Shown: positions 34,228 through 43,077 of the stretch, one piece after another
Numbering within the stretch: the stretch's first letter is position 1
Layout: each line of letters starts with the position of its first letter
Source of the DNA: Candidatus Poribacteria bacterium
GTDB taxonomy: Bacteria > Poribacteria > WGA-4E > WGA-3G
Reading direction: 5' to 3'
NCBI GenBank assembly: GCA_003635195.1
Contig: PYIY01000067.1
Location: 20,227-84,226 of the forward strand
DNA: 64,000 nucleotides
The notes under the pieces: model-generated
Database searches by the model: none
What the model was told of the DNA's origin: nothing
What the model saw: the letters and a program-made list of their open reading frames with translations, nothing else
Program-made: the position numbers and the translations under genes

Positions 34228-36369
34228 CTACTGCCGAATCTCTTTTAGGTATGCCATAAAACGTTTTCGTTCTTCGGTGTCAATATCTCCATTTGCTTTT
34301 AGGAAAGTCCATGCACCGAAGAAAATAGCATGTGCCTCCTCTATAGCAGAAGTGTTCTGCTGATTTAAGGATCGGATTTCAAGGGTCATCGCCATTTTGT
34401 TTGTCTGTTGGATTTCAGGAGTTGTCCGATCTTGAACCGTGACAATCGGTGTTTGAAAAAGTGTTTTGTTGAACTGTTCAAGTATCCGCTTTAGAAACGT
34501 TTCTGTCCCTTGATTGCCGCGGTAGTGCGTTGCGATTAAAGGCGGTTCATCTTTACGCCGCCGTGTGTGGTTAATTTGCAGATAATATCCTCTTCCCGCA
34601 ATAGCGTTAATCTGGCGTATCCGTTCTGCTGTAGTCAGCTCTCGTCCGGGGGTATGGATATTATAGACTTTCGCACCGGCGAGTTCGAGCAGTTCCCTCA
34701 AGGTTTCAATCAATTTTTCTGTGGTCGGCGTATCACTTCGTGCGTCGAGAATGATGACTGTTGATGCAAACGCTCCACCTGCAATAGGATGAAGTTTAGT
34801 AGGTACAACCGTTGTCTGATTTGAGATAATGTCAATTTCGCGTTTATAAGGATAGTAGCCCCTTTTGGAAATATGTAGCGTTGTTTTGATCGGAGCCTTT
34901 GACGGAAGATCAGTTGTGATAAAGAAATGTCCCTCAGTATTCGTGGTTGTGGTTAATCCGGGATTAGCTTGTAATTGTACATCTCGCAGCGATTCTCCAG
35001 AGTCCGCGTCAGAAACTTGCCCTTGCACAATAGCAACGTCCGTGTCTGTAAAGTTAATCGTTAAGGATGCGCGCTTTTCACCGTAAAAGGCTTCTACGAT
35101 TGCCGTACCGGGTGAATCAGGTGCGTAGAGATAGAAATTCGCTGAACCGTGCTTTGATAATTGACGGATCTCTGCCAATGTTCCGTTTGATGTTTGCATG
35201 TGGATTGGTTCACCATCAGCGATGGGTGTTCCCTCAGCGTCAAGTGCGGTTACAGAAATACCGACGTAACCGTTACCATCAACTGGCAGCGTATCTGTCC
35301 ACGCGTTAAGGCGAAGTTCTACCGCTGCGGGGGCGACTTTAAACCATTGCTGCGAAGGCAGGCTGTGGTTTCCGTAATAGTTCACCAATTCAGTTTGGAC
35401 AAAATGGACACCGTTTGCGAGCGGTTCTTTAATATCCACCGTGATTATATCTGCCTCGCGGTCGTAGTCATACGGCACACTCACGTCATCAACCTTGACT
35501 CGAATAGAGTTCGAGAAAACCTGCTGTCGTTTGAGCATCCACGCGCCGCGCTGGTGAAGTCCATCCATGACCCGAATCTGAAGTCGTGGCGTTCTGGTCT
35601 GAATAATAGTCTTAGGTTGTGGTTCTACCAAAACACCTTTTGGAAATCCAGCTGCAACGTAGCGAGCAATGCCGAGAAAATAGCCGTAAGCCTCGTTTCT
35701 GAGGTAGTCGTCCTTCTTCAACCGCGCCTCTTCCTCTGGATTTGAGAGAAAAGATGCCTCACATAAGACCGCCGGACATTTCGTCAGCCGCAAAACACCA
35801 AAACCAGAAGCAACGACCAATTTATCCGAAAAGAGGCCTGTCGCAGGTGAACTCGGTAATTGCAGTGCGTCTGAGACGCCTTGTTGCACATACCGAGCAA
35901 GGTCGAGGCTCTGACGCGAATCGTCGGCATCACCGTGATACCATGTAGAGGTATAGTTCGTTTCTGGATTGTCAATGCCGTTATGGTGAAGTGAAATAAA
36001 AAAATGCGCCCCACTTTCATTGGCGATTTGGCTTCGTGTCGCCAGACTCACGTAAGAATCATCAACGCGCGTCATGATAACAATAACCCCAACTTCCTGT
36101 AGCATATTCCGCAAGTGAAGGGCAACTTGTAAGTTGACATCTGCCTCACGAAGGCCTGTGGGACCTCGCTTGTAATCCGAGATGTGTCCTTGTCCTCCGT
36201 GTCCTGGATCCAAGCAAATTTTAAATCCCTTAAGATGCCGAGTATAAGAGGGAACTTCAGTGTAGAAAGGTGTCTGCTGTTCTGTAATCTTTTGACGGTG
36301 GGCGCACCCTATGAACAGCAGAAACACTGAGGTAATAACGGCAATTTTGTAAAAGAGGCGGGTTTTCAT
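34228..36369 (-). CDS. N-acetylmuramoyl-L-alanine amidase lipoprotein with a second degenerate amidase-like domain
   Basis: This 713-residue lipoprotein has a lipobox F-I-G-C at Cys 22. Residues about 48-245 form an Amidase_3 domain with all zinc and catalytic positions: DPGHGG (His 57), READ (Glu 75), SLHHN (His 128) and CEASFLSN (Glu 204). A middle region holds beta domains including a carboxypeptidase-regulatory-like unit (VQGQVSDADSGESLRDVQLQA). Residues 536-713 look like a second amidase fold in which the metal residues are lost (LDARSDTP for DPGHGG, QINHTRR for SLHHN, MTLEIRS for the Glu motif). It probably cleaves peptidoglycan stem peptides from the outer-membrane side. Confidence 0.88.
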   Translation of the reverse strand: MKTRLFYKIAVITSVFLLFIGCAHRQKITEQQTPFYTEVPSYTRHLKGFKICLDPGHGGQGHISDYKRGPTGLREADVNLQVALHLRNMLQEVGVIVIMTRVDDSYVSLATRSQIANESGAHFFISLHHNGIDNPETNYTSTWYHGDADDSRQSLDLARYVQQGVSDALQLPSSPATGLFSDKLVVASGFGVLRLTKCPAVLCEASFLSNPEEEARLKKDDYLRNEAYGYFLGIARYVAAGFPKGVLVEPQPKTIIQTRTPRLQIRVMDGLHQRGAWMLKRQQVFSNSIRVKVDDVSVPYDYDREADIITVDIKEPLANGVHFVQTELVNYYGNHSLPSQQWFKVAPAAVELRLNAWTDTLPVDGNGYVGISVTALDAEGTPIADGEPIHMQTSNGTLAEIRQLSKHGSANFYLYAPDSPGTAIVEAFYGEKRASLTINFTDTDVAIVQGQVSDADSGESLRDVQLQANPGLTTTTNTEGHFFITTDLPSKAPIKTTLHISKRGYYPYKREIDIISNQTTVVPTKLHPIAGGAFASTVIILDARSDTPTTEKLIETLRELLELAGAKVYNIHTPGRELTTAERIRQINAIAGRGYYLQINHTRRRKDEPPLIATHYRGNQGTETFLKRILEQFNKTLFQTPIVTVQDRTTPEIQQTNKMAMTLEIRSLNQQNTSAIEEAHAIFFGAWTFLKANGDIDTEERKRFMAYLKEIRQ

Positions 36370-36467
36370 TTGAAATCTGATATTTCCTGTTCATGGCTTA
36401 GGAATTGCACAGAGAACGCCGCTCAGCACAAATGTGGAACAGTTTACGTAGTGCTGTGTAAATGTCC

Positions 36468-36935
36468 CTATCTGTTCCGCCTCCTGGTTTGCCGCGAGCG
36501 GGGACGCTCAAGGATTTCTTTGAGAATGATACCTTGACGGAACGTTTCAGGCGACAAATTCAGCAGCGACGTGGCAGGGACGGATCGGATTCCGGCTGGC
36601 GATTCCACGGGCACTGGCGGCGGTTGTGGGTGTGGATCCTCAACGGGCTGAACTGGCTCTTGTGGTGCAGGCGGTTCCGGTTCTTCAGAAGCCTCGGCTA
36701 CCGCTGCCGTTTCGTCTTCATCCTCTTGCGTCATCATCTGCTCTAACTCAGTTGCGAACGGAAAATCCTCCATAAAAGGCGGTGGTGCTGCGTCCCCGTC
36801 GCCCTCAGCGAGCGTATTTTCCTCTATTCTTCTTTCAGCATTCTGCTGTTGTGCCTTCCGCCGCCGCGAATTGCTTACAACGAGCGAGAGAATCACGATA
36901 ACGAGTGGTATTATCAGCTGGATGAGACTGTCCAT
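36468..36935 (-). CDS. Small membrane-anchored Pro/Glu-rich protein of the FloA operon
   Basis: This 155-residue protein has an N-terminal helix (6-20), a basic patch SRRRKAQQQ and a long acidic, proline-rich linker. It ends in a short conserved-looking block LSPETFRQGIILKEILERPRSRR, which I associate with small proteins found next to other genes in several bacterial groups but cannot name. AAGGAG precedes the start. It lies 46 bases after the FloA gene, at the end of the NfeD-flotillin run, so it may be an adaptor of that membrane complex (inference). Confidence 0.7.
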   Translation of the reverse strand: MDSLIQLIIPLVIVILSLVVSNSRRRKAQQQNAERRIEENTLAEGDGDAAPPPFMEDFPFATELEQMMTQEDEDETAAVAEASEEPEPPAPQEPVQPVEDPHPQPPPVPVESPAGIRSVPATSLLNLSPETFRQGIILKEILERPRSRQTRRRNR

Positions 36936-36981
36936 TAACTTCTCCTTTAGGGACCAACGTTAGGGTTCCCTTCAGTGCCTG

Positions 36982-38016
36982 CTATGAAAGCCCGAGTGAG
37001 TGCGAAGAACGCGTCGTGTCTATCTCCTGTCCATCACTGACGGGTGAAGCGATAGACTGCCGCATCTCCGTATCTGCGAGGATATTCCTGAGTTCATAAT
37101 AATCCATAACACTCATTCTTTCGGAGGTAAGCGTATCAGCGATTGCGAGCGGTACTTCAGCATCGGCCTCAATGAGTTTGATTGTCATCTCTTCGACGAG
37201 TGCTTTATTTTCTTCTTCTTCCGCTTGTGCGCGAGCGCGTTGCTCCTCAGCTTTGGCACGTGCTATCTTGAGTTCCGCTTCGGCTTGGTCGGTCTGTAAT
37301 TTGGCCCCGACGTTTTCGCCAACGTTTATATCGGCTATATCAATAGACAGAATCTCGAAGGCGGTTCCAGCGGCTAAGCCTTTATCGAGGACTGTTTCTG
37401 AAATGCGGACAGGGTTTTCCAAAACTTCTTTGTGGCTTCCCGATGAGCCGATCGTAGTGATGATGCCTTCACCGACCCTTGCACGGATAGTATCCTCGGT
37501 AGCACCACCGACAAGCCGATCAATATCGGCTCGGACCGTGACGCGTGCTTTCACAATTAATTGGATACCGTCGCGGGCAACAGCAGTAATACCGTTGCTG
37601 GCATCGTCTTGGCTGGGAATATCAATAATCTCTGGGGTAACACTCACTTGGACGGCTTGCAAGACATCTCTACCGGCGAGGTCGATTGCGGCGGCTTGTG
37701 CAAAACCGAGATCAATATTCGCTTTGTCCGCTGCGATAAGTGCTGCGACAACACTTGCGACACGTCCACCCGCAAGAAAGTGTGCTTCGAGATCGTCGAG
37801 AGATAGGGTTAACCCCGCCTTGGTTGCGTTAATCTGTGGTTCTACAATCGCAGCGGGTGGGACACGCCGCAAGCGCATCGCAACGAGATCGAAAATTCCT
37901 ACCTTAACGCCTGCTGCGATAGCAGTAATCCACAACCCGATTGGCACGAGCCAACTGAGAATAATTAGGAATAGAACTATCACAACAGCAATAATTGCGA
38001 CAATTGTTGGTGTCAT
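36982..38016 (-). CDS. floA: Flotillin-like protein FloA (UPF0365)
   Basis: This 344-residue bacterial flotillin scaffolds ordered membrane domains. It has an N-terminal hairpin of hydrophobic segments (about 5-40) with the family block [33 protein letters not shown], a PHB-like core, and a helical [33 protein letters not shown] region. GGAG lies upstream. It is the second of two adjacent floA-type genes following two nfeD-type genes, the usual partners of flotillins. It ends with a short variable tail. Confidence 0.92.
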   Translation of the reverse strand: MTPTIVAIIAVVIVLFLIILSWLVPIGLWITAIAAGVKVGIFDLVAMRLRRVPPAAIVEPQINATKAGLTLSLDDLEAHFLAGGRVASVVAALIAADKANIDLGFAQAAAIDLAGRDVLQAVQVSVTPEIIDIPSQDDASNGITAVARDGIQLIVKARVTVRADIDRLVGGATEDTIRARVGEGIITTIGSSGSHKEVLENPVRISETVLDKGLAAGTAFEILSIDIADINVGENVGAKLQTDQAEAELKIARAKAEEQRARAQAEEEENKALVEEMTIKLIEADAEVPLAIADTLTSERMSVMDYYELRNILADTEMRQSIASPVSDGQEIDTTRSSHSLGLS

Positions 38017-38129
38017 ATTTACTTTTCTCCATTGACGTAGTATTTCCGTAAGTGCTGTTTAAAATCGCACCTACAAGATGAAGATGGATATAGTCGCGCG
38101 ATGATGTGCCCGCGCCTATAGTAGCAGGA

Positions 38130-39026
38130 TTACTGCTCTCCAATGTTTAAGTTGCCTTCACGGAACGCACCCGCGAGGGAACGGGGGACTTCTGCTTCAG
38201 CCTCAACCACTTTTGCGCGCATTTCCTGAACGTTCGCAGTCATCTGTTGTTTTCGAGCGACTGCCATCGCGCGCCGTTCTTCCGCTTTCGCTTGCGCGAC
38301 GACGAGATCCGCTTCGGCTTGTTCCGCTTGAAGTTCTGCACCGATATTTTTGCCAACGTTGACATCAGCGATATCAATGGAAAGGATTTCAAAAGCGGTT
38401 CCTGCATCAAGTCCGCGGTCGAGCACTGTTTTTGAGATGATGTCTGGATTTTCAAGGACATCTTCGTAGGTTTCAGATGCCCCAATTGCGCTGATAATAC
38501 CTTCACCTACGCGAGCGATGATCGTCTCCTCACCGGCACCACCGACAAGTCGATTGATGTTCGTCCGTACGGTAATACGGACGGTCGTTATCAACTCAAC
38601 ACCGTCCAAAGCGAGTGCACTGATGCGAGCGGTGGTAATCACACGCGGATTGACGCTGATTTGAACTGCTTCAAACACATCACGTCCTGCCAAGTCAATA
38701 GCAGCGGAGCGTTGAAAACTGAGTTCAATTCTCGCTTTATCCGCCGCGATGAGTGCACTGACAACATTAAGGACGTTCCCGCCAGCGAGGTAATGTGCCT
38801 CTAATTCGGAAGTTATTACTTTTAAACCTGCTTTGTGTGCACTGATTAAACCCTTCACAATAACATTCGGATTCACGCGTCTCAGGCGCATCCCGATCAG
38901 GTCAAGAATTCGGAGTGGAACCCCGGCTGCGATAGCAGCGATCCAGAGCCCAACAGGAACGAACCAAAAAAACACTATAATAGCAATTAGGGCAACAAGA
39001 GCGATTCCACCTGTAAATATATCCAT
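38130..39026 (-). CDS. Second FloA-like flotillin
   Basis: This 298-residue paralogue of the following gene keeps the N-terminal membrane hairpin ([33 protein letters not shown]), the core motifs [22 protein letters not shown] and [15 protein letters not shown], and the coiled [19 protein letters not shown] region, but lacks the C-terminal tail. AGGAGG precedes the ATG. Two flotillin genes in tandem suggest hetero-oligomers or condition-specific versions. Confidence 0.9.
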   Translation of the reverse strand: MDIFTGGIALVALIAIIVFFWFVPVGLWIAAIAAGVPLRILDLIGMRLRRVNPNVIVKGLISAHKAGLKVITSELEAHYLAGGNVLNVVSALIAADKARIELSFQRSAAIDLAGRDVFEAVQISVNPRVITTARISALALDGVELITTVRITVRTNINRLVGGAGEETIIARVGEGIISAIGASETYEDVLENPDIISKTVLDRGLDAGTAFEILSIDIADVNVGKNIGAELQAEQAEADLVVAQAKAEERRAMAVARKQQMTANVQEMRAKVVEAEAEVPRSLAGAFREGNLNIGEQ

Positions 39027-39042
39027 TTATCTGCCTCCTACG

Positions 39043-39211
39043 AATAGTTAATAGTTATAAGTTATTAGTTGTTAGTTATAAGGCTGGTCCCTGATGTTTG
39101 ACCATCTCTTTGGAACTGTTGCTACCCACTTGAAGCACCGACGGTTACCAAAAGGTATTGAACAATCATAATATCTTAACTAAAAACTTATAACTTATAA
39201 CTTATAACTTT
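39043..39211. repeat. Intergenic element with TTATAAG/CTTATAA inverted ends, copy 2
   Basis: The 186-base gap between the short nfeD gene and the first floA gene has GTTATAAGTTATTAG near 39050 and the inverse CTTATAACTTATAAC near 39189. The core contains GGTTACCAAAAGGTATTGAA, partly matching the inverted core of the element at 4078-4192. The rest of the gap shows no gene. Confidence 0.4.
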
Positions 39212-39212
39212 T

Positions 39213-39695
39213 CTATTGTAAACTACGAACGACGACGCGACTGCCTTCGACCAAAATTACTTCAACATCAGTCTCTGGTTCAACGAATTCACCTTGTGTA
39301 ACAATATCAACGCGATGTCCATTAATCAGGGCGGCACCAGCCGGACGTAAAGGGGTCAATGTCTTACCGGATTTGCCAACGAGACTTACCAATTCCGAGG
39401 GGGGTGCTTGGAAACCCGCCTCTTTATTCTCGGTTGTGCTCAAGATGAACGTTTGAATGATGGGTGTTCTACGCAGTAGAGATAGCCCAATGATCGCTAA
39501 CGGAATCACCAGTACCAATGTTATCCCGGTAGAAGTGAGCGCGGTCTGCAAACCAAATTTCCACCAAGCGGTCCCGACACCGATCAGTATAAGTAGACAT
39601 CCGGGTATGCCTGCCGCCCCAAATCCTGGAAGAATCAAGAGTTCAATAAATACCAACAGAATTCCGAAACTGATGAGAAAAATTAGAAACCACAT
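39213..39695 (-). CDS. Short NfeD-type membrane protein (C-terminal OB-fold)
   Basis: This 160-residue protein has two to three transmembrane segments followed by an OB-fold NfeD domain with the hallmark GKSGKTLTPLRPAGAALINGHRVDIVTQGEFV. It lacks the ClpP-like protease domain found in the preceding gene product. I chose ATG 39695 because GGAGGG lies six bases upstream; the frame is open for nine more codons. Short NfeD proteins pair with stomatins or flotillins and are thought to stabilise their membrane assemblies. Confidence 0.9.
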   Translation of the reverse strand: MWFLIFLISFGILLVFIELLILPGFGAAGIPGCLLILIGVGTAWWKFGLQTALTSTGITLVLVIPLAIIGLSLLRRTPIIQTFILSTTENKEAGFQAPPSELVSLVGKSGKTLTPLRPAGAALINGHRVDIVTQGEFVEPETDVEVILVEGSRVVVRSLQ

Positions 39696-39733
39696 AGTTG
39701 TCCCTCCAAACGTATCAAGCAATCGTGAGAAAA

Positions 39734-41245
39734 TTATGTATCGTCAACTGCCTCTACGAAAACTTTAGGACCTTCAACTTCAACAACTCTGACATTACTA
39801 TTCTGCGCGATGAAATCACCGACGGTAACAACATCGACTCTTTTATCACCGATTCGCGCTGTCCCAGAGGGGCGCAGCGGTGTTAAAGCGGTACCCGATT
39901 GTCCGAGATACGCCTGAAAATCCTCGGCACTCGAAGAGTGGTATCCCATCTCAGTATCCATAACTGTTGACAGTGCGAATCTCTGGAAGAGCCGTGTTTC
40001 AGGTAAGAAAAACGCGGCGAAAATGACCAATGCAGAAGTTAAAATCACAGAGATTGAGAGCCATAAAACCGCGGTGCGCAAGTTGTAAGCACCATCGAAA
40101 ACGAAGAAAACGCTACCCAACATCATTGTAATCCCAAGAATTCCGGCGATACCGAAGCCAGGGATTACAAAAACCTCCAATGCGATTAAAGCGATCCCGA
40201 GCATAAAAAGTAGAAATGCCCATCCGGCATCAATTCTTGTAAGCGTGTGTCCACCGAAGAAAAGTCCTATACAGAGTAAACCGAGCAGACCCGGGACTCC
40301 GAAACCGGGAGATCGAATCTCTATGAAGATACCGAGAATTCCTAAGGAGAGCAAGAGAGAACTGATAAAAGGATTCGTGATAAAGAACACAATTCGATCC
40401 GCGAGCGTCGCCCTAACCTCTGTAACGCGCGCATCGGCGAGCGTTTTAAGACGATTAACTTGCGAGACACCGTATTCACGTTGTCGTTGCATAATGGCTT
40501 CCTCGGTTAGCGGCATCTTAGTGCCAGCGACTTCAACGATCTCGTACTGTGCCAATAATTCTGTGAGGGTTTCTGCTTGTGAATCTGCGAACCCGTATTC
40601 AAGTGCCTGTCTGGTAGACAGGGTGAGCAGTTTACCTTGCGCACAAAGGATTTCCATCTCTTCGCCTGTTTCTTCACGCGCCGCGTATTCTTCGGGTAGG
40701 AGTTTAATGATCTGTCCATCTTTGAGTTTGACGAGAACAAGTTCTTTGTCTACCATGGCTTCGGCGATATCAGGGTTGCGGTTTTCACGTTCAGCAGTTG
40801 CGCGGATCGTCCCTTGGATGTAGGAGATGGCTTTTTCCCCAGCCTCTTGGCCTTGCATATCAACAGGGGCAGAATCCCCGAGTGTGCCACCCGAAGTCAT
40901 GACAATCTGATTGCAAGCGATAGAGATCATCGCGCCCGCTGAAATTGCCTGCCGATTCACAAAAGCGATCGTCGGAATCTGTGTGTTTTGAATTGCGCGA
41001 ATGATATTGACGGCAGAATCCACTCTGCCGCCGGGTGTATCCACATCAAAAACGATTGCATCCGCCCCTGCCGCCTCGGCTAATTGAATACCGTCACTGA
41101 TATAAGTGCCGAGACCACTTCCGATCTCGTTGCGTATATCTATGAGGTAAACCCGCGCGGTATCCTGTGCGAATAGGTCTCCACTCGCGAAGAAACATCC
41201 GATTAGAAGCAGCACGTGACTCAGAAGATATATTTTGCGCCTCAT
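39734..41245 (-). CDS. Full-length NfeD with ClpP-like serine protease domain
   Basis: This 503-residue membrane protein has a signal peptide, a ClpP-class protease domain with the nucleophile in NRQAISAGAMISIACNQIVM (Ser of S-A-G) and the likely dyad Lys in EAMVDKEL, four to five transmembrane helices, and a C-terminal OB-fold (LGQSGTALTPLRPSGTARIGDKRVDVVTVGDFI). In archaea this protease cleaves the C-terminus of its stomatin partner. ATG 41245 has GAGGG upstream and a clear promoter lies further upstream. It begins the nfeD-nfeD-floA-floA operon, so the flotillins may be its substrates. Confidence 0.92.
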   Translation of the reverse strand: MRRKIYLLSHVLLLIGCFFASGDLFAQDTARVYLIDIRNEIGSGLGTYISDGIQLAEAAGADAIVFDVDTPGGRVDSAVNIIRAIQNTQIPTIAFVNRQAISAGAMISIACNQIVMTSGGTLGDSAPVDMQGQEAGEKAISYIQGTIRATAERENRNPDIAEAMVDKELVLVKLKDGQIIKLLPEEYAAREETGEEMEILCAQGKLLTLSTRQALEYGFADSQAETLTELLAQYEIVEVAGTKMPLTEEAIMQRQREYGVSQVNRLKTLADARVTEVRATLADRIVFFITNPFISSLLLSLGILGIFIEIRSPGFGVPGLLGLLCIGLFFGGHTLTRIDAGWAFLLFMLGIALIALEVFVIPGFGIAGILGITMMLGSVFFVFDGAYNLRTAVLWLSISVILTSALVIFAAFFLPETRLFQRFALSTVMDTEMGYHSSSAEDFQAYLGQSGTALTPLRPSGTARIGDKRVDVVTVGDFIAQNSNVRVVEVEGPKVFVEAVDDT

Positions 41246-41337
41246 AAAATTACCCTCATCCGTCGTTCGGGTTGCAAATCTCACCCTTTTGAAATCTGTT
41301 TTTTGTGCAACGATTTAGACAATTGACGATTAATTCA

Positions 41338-41367
41338 ATTATATCTTAAGGCGATCTTACGCGTCAA
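41338..41367 (-). promoter_or_regulatory. Sigma-70-like promoter for the nfeD-floA operon
   Basis: On the minus strand TTGACG (41367-41362) is followed after 18 bases by TATAAT (41343-41338), about 90 bases before the nfeD start. Confidence 0.7.
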
Positions 41368-41448
41368 GATCATTTGTGTTTTTACAGAAGATTCAGTTTT
41401 TGGCTATCAGCGGTCAGTGAGAATCGCGCCCTCGTCCGGAGGTTGCTC

Positions 41449-42012
41449 TTAGGTTGATGTTAATTCTTCTTGGATCCACGCGTGCAGGACATGGTTCAGG
41501 ATTAAATGGACATCTTCAACGGGACCATAGTGATTGCTATCTACGACAACATTTACATCGCAAATCGTTGCTAAGGTGCCACCGCCGAATCCGCTCCATC
41601 CGATTGTTTCGCACCCCATCTTGCTGGCGTGTCGCATTGCGCGGATCACATTCTCAGAGTTCCCACTTGCGCTGATACCGATAACGACATCTCCGGGGTT
41701 CACAAGATTCTTCAGTTGTTCGACAAAGACATCTTCATAGGACACATCGTTAGACCACGCGCTCATTGTTGCGACGTTGTCCGTCAGACTGATGACTCGG
41801 AAACGGGGTTTTCCGGGGACACTCGTGCCTTTACCCAGATCACAAGCAAGGTGCGATGCTGTCGAAGCACTTCCGCCGTTGCCAATCACAAAAATTTGCT
41901 TTTCGGCATGATACGCTTCCATAATAACATCTATGGAACGTTGGACATCTTCCAAGGAAAGTCGTTCTAAAACGCCTTGAAGATGTGAAATGTAGTTTTG
42001 AATTCTCTCCAT
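41449..42012 (-). CDS. SIS-domain sugar isomerase, GmhA-like
   Basis: This 187-residue SIS-fold protein has the phosphosugar loop FVIGNGGSASTASHLACDLGKG and GDVVIGISASGNSENVIRAM, typical of sedoheptulose-7-phosphate isomerases (GmhA) and relatives. The closing VDSNHYGPVEDVHLILNHVLHAWIQEEL also fits GmhA. In this operon it follows xylulokinase and a ROK kinase, so it could act on heptose for lipopolysaccharide or on another phosphosugar made by these kinases. Confidence 0.87.
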   Translation of the reverse strand: MERIQNYISHLQGVLERLSLEDVQRSIDVIMEAYHAEKQIFVIGNGGSASTASHLACDLGKGTSVPGKPRFRVISLTDNVATMSAWSNDVSYEDVFVEQLKNLVNPGDVVIGISASGNSENVIRAMRHASKMGCETIGWSGFGGGTLATICDVNVVVDSNHYGPVEDVHLILNHVLHAWIQEELTST

Positions 42013-42068
42013 GTTGATTTTTGGGTTTCCTTTCTATATAGTTATGAGTTATCAGTTTAGGTTCAAGT

Positions 42069-43040
42069 TTAAACGACTAATGCGATGGCGGCGAGGTCGC
42101 CTAATGCGTCGCCTAACTGTGCTGGCGCAATTTTAACGGCTTCTGCGGGTCGTGTCATCGCGAGTTCTGAAACCACTTTCCGAATCGGATTGAGCAAAAG
42201 ATCACCTGCAGCGATTGCGATTGTTCCTAATAAAACGATGTCGGGGTTCAAGATGTTTACCAAATTCGCGATGCCCCATCCCATGTAATAGGCGGTTTCG
42301 TCAACGAGTTGCAAAGCCAACGCATCACCTGTTTGTGCTGCCGCAAGCACATGCTCAGATTTAACATTTTCGATTCGGTTATTAGCAAGGTTTAAGAGTA
42401 CCGTTGCTGAAGTCTTTTTGTTTGCGGGTTGCTTTCGTATTGCTGCTTGGGTGCGCCGCGCGATCGCGGGACCTGAACAGAGTGCTTCGAGGCATCCGCG
42501 TTTACCACATCCACAACGCGGACCATCGGGTAGTAGTATCTGATGTCCGACCTCTCCGGCACTATCGTTGGCACCGTGGTAGATCTGTCCATCAATAACA
42601 ATACCGCCGCCGATTCCCGTGCTCATGGTCATATAGAGCACGGCATTATAACCGCGTCCACCACCGAACCTGAATTCTGCGAGTGCGCTTGCATTCGCAT
42701 CGTTCTCAATGGTCACTGGAATTTGGAATTCGGATTCAAGACATGCTTTGAGAGGCAGGGCATCCCATCCGGGTAAATTCGGTGGTGAATAGACGATCCC
42801 GGTTTTCGTATCCAAGGGACCGCCGCAACTCACACCAATCGCCGAAACTGATCTCTGCGCCAGACCTGCCAATTCAACGGTTTCACGCACCATATCAAAT
42901 AGCAATTGAAGCGCGTATTCTGGTCCCTTTTCTGCGAGTGTTGGTTTCCGCACTTTGCTAAGGATGTGTCCGGTGCTATCAGCGACAACAGTGGCAAGTT
43001 TAGTGCCGCCGATATCAATTCCGACAACGTGTGTTTCCAT
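42069..43040 (-). CDS. ROK-family sugar kinase (glucokinase-like)
   Basis: This 323-residue ROK kinase has the ATP loop GIDIGGTKLATVV, the ENDANASALAEFRFGGG region with catalytic Asp, GTGIGGGIVIDGQIYHGANDSAGEVGHQ and the zinc motif CGCGKRGCLEALCSG. I chose ATG 43040 since the ten upstream codons add nothing to the fold. It lies 37 bases after the xylulokinase gene in one operon with the GmhA-like gene. Glucose or N-acetyl sugars are likely substrates. Confidence 0.92.
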   Translation of the reverse strand: METHVVGIDIGGTKLATVVADSTGHILSKVRKPTLAEKGPEYALQLLFDMVRETVELAGLAQRSVSAIGVSCGGPLDTKTGIVYSPPNLPGWDALPLKACLESEFQIPVTIENDANASALAEFRFGGGRGYNAVLYMTMSTGIGGGIVIDGQIYHGANDSAGEVGHQILLPDGPRCGCGKRGCLEALCSGPAIARRTQAAIRKQPANKKTSATVLLNLANNRIENVKSEHVLAAAQTGDALALQLVDETAYYMGWGIANLVNILNPDIVLLGTIAIAAGDLLLNPIRKVVSELAMTRPAEAVKIAPAQLGDALGDLAAIALVV

Positions 43041-43077
43041 CGGTTTCTCTTTCCGAGCTAATGATCGCAAACTGTGT

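Noticed and set aside
36462..36935. Plus-strand open frame opposite the small FloA-operon protein
   Set aside because: It is Arg/Phe-rich and lacks a start signal. The minus frame has AAGGAG, a membrane helix and operon spacing.
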